Positions 56,803 to 64,000 of a stretch of 64,000 bases of DNA are shown here, in pieces. The notes under the pieces were generated by a model that saw only the letters and a list, made by a program, of their open reading frames with translations, was not told where the DNA came from and ran no database searches. Position 1 is the first letter of the stretch. Each line of letters starts with the position of its first letter. The position numbers were made by a program, and so were the translations under genes. Origin of the DNA: Dictyophora rubrovolvata (lineage: Eukaryota; Basidiomycota; Agaricomycetes; Phallales; Phallaceae); the NCBI GenBank assembly GCA_029959195.1, contig CP114121.1, positions 868,001 to 932,000 of the forward strand. The letters are read 5' to 3'.

Positions 56803-59405
56803 TCACAAAAATAGCCCATTCACCGCATCCATGCCAGTCGCTTCACTGATACCCTGAACAAACACCCTCGCCAACTCCCAAGTCTCTCTGTCTTCTCCCT
56901 TCAAATCGCGATCGTAGAGACCAGTCTGAAAGTCATTCTTGACGAATAGTTTACTTTCAATGGGACAAACAGTTCCGGCGGGTGGGAGTATCCCATCTCT
57001 GAAGTAGTTCCGGATATGTTTTATAGCAACGGGGGACATTCCCGCGCTTAGAAAGCTAGCCTAGGTTTATAATCAACAAAAATGATTTATAGGAGCGTGG
57101 TAGTGAATAACTTACTCCTGGACTGTCTACAGTCAGAAAAACAGAATTGGGGAATCCTTCAGAAACTTTCTTGGAACTGGACAAAGGAGACATTTATTAT
57201 TATTTTGCTGCGAACCTGAAGTGGGGAGCTCACCCAGCCCAAGGAGTAACGGGATCTGAAAAACAAGTTGGGTTAGGCAAAGTCGTTGAAGAAAAAAAAG
57301 TTTTTTGGTCGACTCGCTGAGTGTGTTACCAATAATGAGTAAAGGGAACGAAGTCGTTTTATTGAATCCACCTGAAATCAAACACTAAGACTATTCCCGT
57401 GCAACTTTACGAAATCAAACAAACCTTCGTATCGTTCTTTTGCCCTAATTCTCCATCCTCTGAAAACCACGATGAGCATGCCTAGGAGAAGAAAACACGA
57501 AAAAAAACATACGAGCATCCAACACGAATCTGAGCCCAAAGATCAGCAAAAACAGATACCTTCTTAAGCTCCATCAAATACTCCAAAACCTCCTCAATCG
57601 AACTATCCACCAGCGGACTGTCCCCACACCTAATAGCGAACGCCCCGTCCAAAAATTGATTAGGCGTAACATCAGACTGCATACTACCCCCACATTTCGG
57701 AGGTGGAGCTCTAATAAGCATACGCAGCATCGGTTCACCATTGCCTTTTTCCAAAGCAGCAAGTGCCTCAAAAAGCAACTCCATCTGTCCACTGAAAGGT
57801 CTATTCAAAGCATCGAAAAACATGAGTTTGGCGCCTGCGTAGTCGATAACCACGTAATCGCCCGTGCTGTTGAGTGAGCGACCTGAAAACGTCGTCGAAT
57901 CTGATATTAACTTTGTGGGACGTTGGTTCATAAAGAGGGCAGTTTTCTGGTCCGGCTGTGACGCAGGCTTTGAAGACGTAAGGTATGAGTTTGTCCATAT
58001 CCTCGAGGTTGGACATCCAGCGACCTGTTTTTTTTGAGTGAGAAGTTGTTTGAGTGGAGGTGGTTCTAAAGGTGTTTTTTTTTTGAAAGATTGACATACC
58101 TGAATAGTACTCTGAGATGTCCATGGCACCTTGCAAGTGAAAGAAAGTTTAGGGAGGAGAGTCTGTGTCGCGCTGGTAAATGTGACATACCGTCAAGAAT
58201 AATGCGTCCAACGTAGTCCTTTGAAAAAAACATATTAAACCAAGTAGATCATGAATATATACAAAACCAGTCGTACGGGGAACATAGCAGCAAGCCTATA
58301 ACAATAAATGTGTCACTAAGACAAACAACGACGACAACAAAAGAAAAAACTCGTACGTTCCACCAACCGTTGACCCATATGACATCCCCCAAAACTTGAC
58401 TTTATCAAACCCAAACGCGTTCGTGATATTCACCATATCACGAGCTACAGCGACCGAACCAACATGTTCGGCTGCATGACTCGAAGGAGCGTGAAAGGCA
58501 AGTTGTCCGAACACATCTGCTCGAGAATAAAGTAGCGGTAATGTATCGGGAAGTTTGCTCATATTAATTAACAGTGGATCTTTTGCACGCCATATTGCGC
58601 GTTCGATGTCGTTTGGGTGATTTAGAATTTTGGGTGTTGAGGCGCCGATACCTGAGGAAGAGAAGAATGATTGGCTTGAGTGAAAAAGATGCATGTATGA
58701 ATCGTGTAACCTCGATGGCCAAAGCTGACTATGTCGTATTCTGGACCTACAATGTTTTGAATGACTTCGCCCATTGCATGTACGAACATTATTCCTGATT
58801 TTCCAGGTCCACCTAAAAAAAAAGTTGTACTTGAGGATTTCTTGAACGAATTCAGCAAAATTTGTTATTTTCGTACCTGGATTTATTATGATAGGACCGC
58901 GATATTCCTCGTGGGTAGCTGGTATGCGGACTAGACCGATAGCAACCTTTTCACCGTTCAAGGGATCAAAATGGTCCATCGGAAGCTAGCGGGAGTGATA
59001 TAAAACCAAGATGTTTGTATACTCGGACGTATACGTACTTCTATTCTGGCGCATTCTCTACGTTCACCACAGGCATGCCATTTAAGGTCGGGGCTGGGAA
59101 CAATCTGAAAACCGACGACTCGCATTAAATATTAAAGGCTCTATCTCATTTCAACAATAAAGGCTACGCACTTTACTCCATTCAAACGTAAGAGGTGTCA
59201 CGACATCATTATCATTTTGAGAAGGGAGATGGAAACGAGTGTAACCCGACGCATAGGTGCTATAGAAGGAATTCAAAAGAACGAAAGACAGCACTGTAGC
59301 TGTAACTATCAGCGCGAACGGTGCAATTATGCCTCGGCGGATAGCAACGAAAGGTTTCCGAGTAGGTGACTGTTCTGAAAGCGCCACGATGTAGTGCTTT
59401 TCCAT
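56803..59405 (-). CDS. Alpha/beta hydrolase with TAP-like C-terminal domain, membrane-anchored
   Basis: Predicted peptidase or esterase of the tripeptidyl-aminopeptidase-like group, common in Agaricomycetes. Seen: a short cytosolic N-terminus (MEKHYIVALSEQSP), one signal-anchor helix (IIAPFALIVTATVLSFVLL), then LPMDHFDPLNGEKVAIGLVR, the oxyanion region INPG followed by GPGKSG, YDIVSFGHRG, the nucleophile elbow GMSYGST, DYVGRIILDG, a cap region containing CGDSPLVDSS, then the TAP-like end with LLIIGNT and DPVTPWA, and the last exon NVSPVAIKHIRNYFRDGILPP. A His near the end (KHIRNYF or earlier) and the Asp of DPVTP fit the catalytic triad. About 500-550 residues across about twelve exons. An extracellular or secretory-pathway location is inferred from the anchor. 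Confidence 0.88.
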
Positions 59406-60321
59406 GGAAGAACGCAGGTATTATAACTTTTGAAATACTCCTCGAGGCTATGTTGTGAAATGAAAGTTTTCGTGAGAGTTTGGAAAGCCGTCGGACAGGT
59501 AGGTTAAATAGATAATGCCAAATCAGGGTCACGGTCGAGGTTCGCCCTACAGGTGAGAATTGGATTTGGATAGGATACTTCGTCAATGATAATGAATGTA
59601 CGTAGTCCATCGTTACTACGCGGTATTTTGGCCAAACCGAATCTTCTGAACGTATTCTGGCGCTCCGAGTTGGAATTATTAGCTTGCGGCACGAGTTAAA
59701 AATTTGAGTCACGGACATCGCGTGACAGTGACATATTCCACGGCTGAAGCCGAAAAGTGGGGTGTGTGAGAACCAGCTCGTCCGGACTCCGCTGCAACGA
59801 CCGTCGACAGTCATCGTGAGTACCTAGCCCTACCAAACTAGTCAACGTATGTCTCCAGGAGTGTAGACTGGTTGCACTTAATTAGGTGTTGTACGTAACG
59901 TTATCTGCACGAACCCAAAAACATTGCTAAAGTACGTTAAAAACCTCTCACACTGAGCAAAGCTCGGAATCATCTCCCATGTAAAATTATCCGACTCCAA
60001 CATGTCAAAACATGTCATTTTTAACACCATTTCCAATCGTATTTAAATTTTCTTTTATCGTCTCGAAACACGAGGCAGTTAGGCCCACGGAATCCTTCCA
60101 AATGACTAATTATACGCACCCCGAACGCACAGCCTCGGCCCTTCCCCTCGGCTTTACGCAATCGAAAACGCGGCTGCGTTCCCTGCCGAAATAAACTAAA
60201 AAGCATTAACCTATTTTTTTGTCATGAATGCATAAGCAGTAGGCACATGCACATGCTGCAGGTCTGAGATTTATTACGGCTTTGGGGCTTTTCTCTCTCT
60301 TGTTTCCGAACCTCCATTATT
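59406..60321. other. Divergent promoter region between the hydrolase and MFS genes
   Basis: About 900 bp between two genes transcribed away from each other. Several open frames at 59504-59814 on the minus strand lack recognisable domains. No TATA box was assigned. Confidence 0.45.
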
Positions 60322-63056
60322 ATGGAGTGCGCACAAGTAATGGCAGAACCCACTTCCTCCGAGCATTATCACGACGACGGCTCTCTTACAGTAACGACTA
60401 CTCCTCCGGAATTAGCAGAGTCTGCGTTATCTCATGAAATAAACCCCGAAACCGGAGTTTCATCGGTCGATTATCATACTAAGGAGAAGAATGAAGGGAA
60501 TGAAGAGAAGAAGAGTAGTAGTAAAAGGAAAGACCGTACTGCGCCACTACAACTAACGGACCAAACCAACCTCCTCCCATTCCGAAAAATCCTAGTCGTC
60601 TTCCTCGGATTAGCGTCTTGCATTATAATTTCCGCACTCGACTCAACCATAGTAGCAACCGCTCTTCCTACCATTTCGGCCGTTTTCAATGCAGGTGCCG
60701 TATCGTCTTGGGTTCCTTCAGCTACACTTTTGACGTCAACCGCTTTTCAACCTCTTTACGGTCGATTCTCCGAGTGAGCGTTTTTTTATCCGAAATTTTC
60801 TGTCACGACAATGCATGTGTACATATATACATGCGGTTGTTTTTTTTTTAATTTAGTATCTTTGGTCGTAAGGCTATGCTCTGTGTTGCGATGAGTTTGT
60901 TTATGATAGGAAGTCTTGGTGCTGGATTATCTCGCTCAATTAACGAGTTGATCGTCTTCAGAGGTAAATACATTTTCTAGGCAAATGCTTCCCTCTCACG
61001 ACGTCAGGCGTATCTGGTTCCGGAAGTGGTGGCATTATAACTATAGGACAAGTCCGTCATACATCCTTATTTACTTTGGTTTTATCTCAAACTGAATTGT
61101 CTTTAACCAGGTAATTATAGCCGACGTGGTTAGCTTACGAGACAGGTCATTCTCCTCAAAATTTTTTATCTTCTCCCAATCCAATTAAATGATGTATCCT
61201 TTTTAAAGAGGAAAATATCAAGGGATAATCGGAAGCTTCGTAGCTCTGGGATATGCCATCGGACCGTTAATTGGCGGATCACTGGCTCAGAAAGTATCTT
61301 GGAGAGTGAGTCTTCCTTCTTTGGATTTCCCGCGAAAACTTGAAGCGTGTCACTAATGCACCGTGATGATAGTGGTGTTTCTGGATAACCATTCCGCTTT
61401 CAGCAGTGTCAACTGTTATCGTCTTGCTCGTTCTTCCTCTCAAACCAGTAACCGGAGACATGAGACGAAAACTTCAAGTAATTGACTATGTCGGGGCATT
61501 ACTCACTTTGGGTGGATGCGTTTTGATTTTGTTACCATTAATCTGGGCATGTGTTTATTCGGAAAAGATTTTTTTTTTTGGGTGTTCTAATTGTTTTGGT
61601 TTGATAGGGTGGCGTAACATTTCCTTGGACGTCGGCTAAAGTTCTTGGAACTCTTTTAGGTGGTATCGCCGTTATTGTGATGTTCTGCTTCTGGGAATGG
61701 AAATTCGCAAAACTTCCAATAGTACCCAGTACGCCTAATCAACTAACCTTTCATTCATATCTAAATGTCCTCACTTTTAGTGTACATTTTCCGTCATTCA
61801 ACCGTCACAGGCGTATACATCACAATGTTCATCAAGCAAGCCCTTTTCCCTTTTTCCCTCTTCAACTTTCACGCATTAACATTATTTGTTTAAAAAATCG
61901 CTTTTTTTTCTAATCTAGCGGATTTATATTTTGGACGTCTTTGTTTTATATTTCTCAGTATTTTCAAGTTGCACTTGGGTATTCGCCTATTCGATCCGGG
62001 GTTTCTATTCTTCCTGTTTTAGTTACGCAGACGGCGGCTAGTTTCGTTGCAGTACGTTCAAAAAGGGATTATTTACCTTTCATTTCATGTATTAAAAAGT
62101 CCCTTTCAATTTCTCGTTTAGGGTATGATCGTCAGTCGAACTGGTCGATACAGGGTACGCATACACACACACTGTACACATGACATAATCATATCTATCT
62201 GACTTCTCTTCTTTAGTCCATCATCTATTGCGGGTTTTCCGTCTGGGCGATCGGATGCGGATGCCTGTCGACTTTGAACCAATTCAAACCCAAGGTAGAA
62301 CAGGTAATTTTCATGTTGTTATCTGGTCTGGGTGCTGGGCAGGTAAAAATATCCTAATTTTCTACCACTATGCATTTTGACATCTCCGACATTGTAATAC
62401 GTACATAGACTCTGCAAACGACTACTGTCGCTGCTCAAGCTAGCGTTTCTCGTGCGGATATGTCGGTTGTTACTGCCGTCAGAAACGTACGTACATACAT
62501 AGTATTAGTGAACTATCGTTTTTCTAGACTAATTTGTTTTAGTTCATTCGATTCGTCGGAGGTGCCCTATCATTGGCTGTTGCATCCTCAGTCATGTAAG
62601 AAAAAATAATTCGAACACGGTCAAATGCTCATCTGATTTCTTCCGACGTACATACATAGCAACAACTCCCTCAGAAAAGCGGGTAACTCACTCAACCTAA
62701 CACCAGATCTCCTCACGCAAGTAATCGAAGACCCCACACAAATCAAAACCGGAAAAATAAACATAACAGCCCATCAAAGCGACGTTCTTCTTGCAGGATA
62801 TATAACCGGTTTTCGCACTCTGTTTATTTTGAATGCTTCGTTGGCGGCTTTTGCTGCTGTAACGGCGTTTTTTATGATTAAGCATAAAGAGCTTATTAGA
62901 GAGGATGATGCGAAACGGAAGGATGAGGCGAGGAAGGAGGAGGAGGAGGAGATGAAGGATTTGAGGAAGAGACGGTTGTTGAATGTCAGTGTACCTAATT
63001 CGAAGTCGGGTTCGGAGACGACTGTTAGACGACCTCCGGGTGTGAATGCTGTGTGA
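60322..63056 (+). CDS. MFS transporter, drug:H+ antiporter-2 (14-helix) type
   Basis: Plasma- or vacuolar-membrane exporter using the proton gradient. Polar N-terminus of about 80 residues (many Ser, Lys, Glu), then FRKILVVFLGLASCIIISALDSTIVATALPTIS (helix 1 with the typical LDxTIV motif), the motif-A segment PLYGRFSDIFGRK formed across an intron, SGSGSGGIITIGQVIIADVVSLRDRG, motif-C GYAIGPLIGG, SWRWCFWITIP, QVIDYVGALLTLGGCVLILLPLIWGG, YISQYFQVALGYSPIRSGV, GLGAGQTLQTTTVAAQASVSRADM, VRNFIRFVGGALSLAVASSV, and a last helix (TLFILNASLAAFAAVTAFFM). The C-terminal tail is highly charged (a run of Glu and Lys). About 600 residues, around ten short introns. The substrate is unknown; relatives export toxins, drugs or siderophores. 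Confidence 0.93.
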
Positions 63057-63501
63057 TGAATTGAGATTATTTTTTTTTTGGTTAGTATAGATGAGTTATA
63101 CTTAGTTTCGGCTCTTGTTTTGTGCTTTGGAGTTATCAATCAGATATAGTTTTTCCTTTAGAACTACAACTTTTAGTTTGAACGGAAATTTGTCGTCCTG
63201 CCCCGAATGAATTTCGGGGATTAAGAAAGGGTTTAGTGACTATCCTCTACTGTTTTAATGGCGACTATCTTGACATGTTCCTAGAGTTAATTGACATTCA
63301 ATCATTGATATTGATTTTTCCCCCTCCCTAATATCCCCTAATTTGTACAGATGATAGGGATCAAATTAGGGTCAAATTTCCTGTATTTTCCGAATATCAA
63401 CAGTAAAAAATAGCTCTATTTTTATACATAAACAAGCCTGAGTATTTGTCCCAAGCCTGAGTGTGCGTCACAAATCATCACGATTCACAAAGTCACATCA
63501 C
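63057..63501. other. Short intergenic stretch
   Basis: Between two genes in the same direction. Nothing recognised apart from AT-rich runs near 63065 and 63400. Two near-identical pieces reading AGCCTGAGTGTGCGTC / AGCCTGAGTATTTGTC lie near 63435-63470. Confidence 0.4.
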
Positions 63502-64000
63502 ATGCCACACATCCGTCCCGTCAAAACCAGCGACGACGCCGCACTCTCTCGTATCTGTCTTCTCACCGGAGCAGCCGGCAAATCCGCAGAACCATACCAC
63601 GCCAGCCCAGAGCTTTTAGGACTGATATTCGCATTACCGTATAACCATCGGTTTGATATTACTTTCGGATTTGTTCTGGTTGAAGATTCACATTCACGTT
63701 CGAATTCCGACGAGTCCGGTGCTGGGGATGACTGTCCGCAGCTCAGTGGAGGTGGGAGCGGGAGTGAGAACCTGAGGAGTGGGGATCTGAATATTATTAG
63801 CCAGGGTGGTGGTGAAGAAGAAGATCCTGGCAGTGAGGAGGTGGTCGGGTATATTTTAGGAACGACGGATACCGTGTTGTTGAGCGAACTGGAGGGTAAA
63901 GAGTGGTGGCCTGCTCTAAGGGAAAAGTATCCTCTTGAAACTGAAGACGATTCTGGAGTTGCCTTGGCGAGGGGAAGAACTAGGGCGGATAGTCGGTTGA
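63502..64000 (+). CDS. GNAT-like N-acetyltransferase, 5' part (continues past the right edge)
   Basis: Open frame of 166 codons from ATG at 63502 to the edge, with no stop or intron. Starts MPHIRPVKTSDDAALSRICL, the usual first strand and helix of GNAT enzymes (IRP...D...A...IC), then PYHASPELLGLIFALPYNH and FDITFGFVLVED. A Ser/Gly/Glu-rich insert of about 45 residues follows (RSNSDESGAGDD, later GGEEEDPGSEEV), then VVGYILGTTDTVLLSEL, which is the GYILG strand of the GNAT core, and WWPALREKYPLE. The acetyl-CoA motif A lies beyond the edge, so activity and substrate cannot be judged. The low-complexity insert between the first strands is unusual. Confidence 0.75.
   Translation, partial: MPHIRPVKTSDDAALSRICLLTGAAGKSAEPYHASPELLGLIFALPYNHRFDITFGFVLVEDSHSRSNSDESGAGDDCPQLSGGGSGSENLRSGDLNIISQGGGEEEDPGSEEVVGYILGTTDTVLLSELEGKEWWPALREKYPLETEDDSGVALARGRTRADSRL

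Noticed and set aside
1-64000. CRISPR arrays, rRNA genes, or LTR/virus-like elements.
   Set aside because: No regularly spaced repeats, no rRNA landmarks, and no reverse transcriptase, integrase, capsid or paired long terminal repeats were seen.

Overview
This window looks like chromosomal DNA of a basidiomycete fungus, most likely an Agaricomycete (Agaricales-like). Almost every gene is split by several short (about 45-70 bp) GT-AG introns. Genes lie on both strands without operon structure. The protein types also fit: a cerato-platanin, a DUF6533 seven-helix protein, a JmjC-like protein of the kind expanded in mushrooms, a large fungus-specific protein kinase, a UTP25 and an SCT1-type acyltransferase. 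The taxonomic placement is inferred from these traits, not from a search.

Layout, left to right. 1-1677 (-): dynamin-family GTPase, cut by the left edge. 3189-7912 (-): large membrane protein of the FUSC/DUF2421 type. 9399-9898 (+): intact cerato-platanin; a decayed second copy lies at 14123-14588 inside a roughly 1.2 kb duplication, with about 3.4 kb of gene-poor DNA between. 15125-17269 (+): GPI-type aspartic peptidase. 17642-20017 (+): SCT1-type glycerol-3-phosphate acyltransferase. 20252-22073 (-): aldehyde dehydrogenase. 22737-24502 (-): DUF6533 membrane protein. 24503-26616: repeat-rich gap with two foldbacks and a rearranged ALDH scrap. 26617-30382 (-): long JmjC-like protein. 30864-33634 (-): acyl-CoA ligase with a peroxisomal -AKL end. 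34431-37000 (+): CNT nucleoside transporter. 37735-39423 (-): secreted endonuclease/exonuclease/phosphatase-fold protein. 39424-43164: gene-poor. 43165-44655 (-): disordered protein, divergent from UTP25 (45032-47538, +). 48405-52397 (-): protein kinase gene split by an apparently whole Tc1/mariner transposon (50044-51634). 53571-55008: relics of the kinase and of the EEP-fold gene. 55271-56670 (+): short-chain dehydrogenase. 56803-59405 (-): membrane-anchored alpha/beta hydrolase. 60322-63056 (+): 14-helix-type MFS transporter. 63502-edge (+): GNAT-like acetyltransferase, cut by the right edge.

The genes are a mix of housekeeping functions (UTP25, SCT1-type acyltransferase, CNT transporter) and accessory functions (secreted proteins, oxidoreductases, transporters). 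I see no convincing metabolic cluster. The distinctive theme is local genome turnover. A Tc1 element sits exactly at a TA inside a kinase exon whose reading frame is continuous across the empty site. Four genes of this window (cerato-platanin, ALDH, kinase, EEP-fold nuclease) each have a decayed or rearranged partial copy within about 5-17 kb. Several foldback sequences lie in the gene-poor DNA. I found no convincing new multi-gene system; the most interesting observations are the Tc1/kinase locus with its symmetric transposon ends, the inverted ALDH chimera, the perfect palindrome inside the kinase coding exon, and a JmjC-like protein that seems to have lost its iron ligands.
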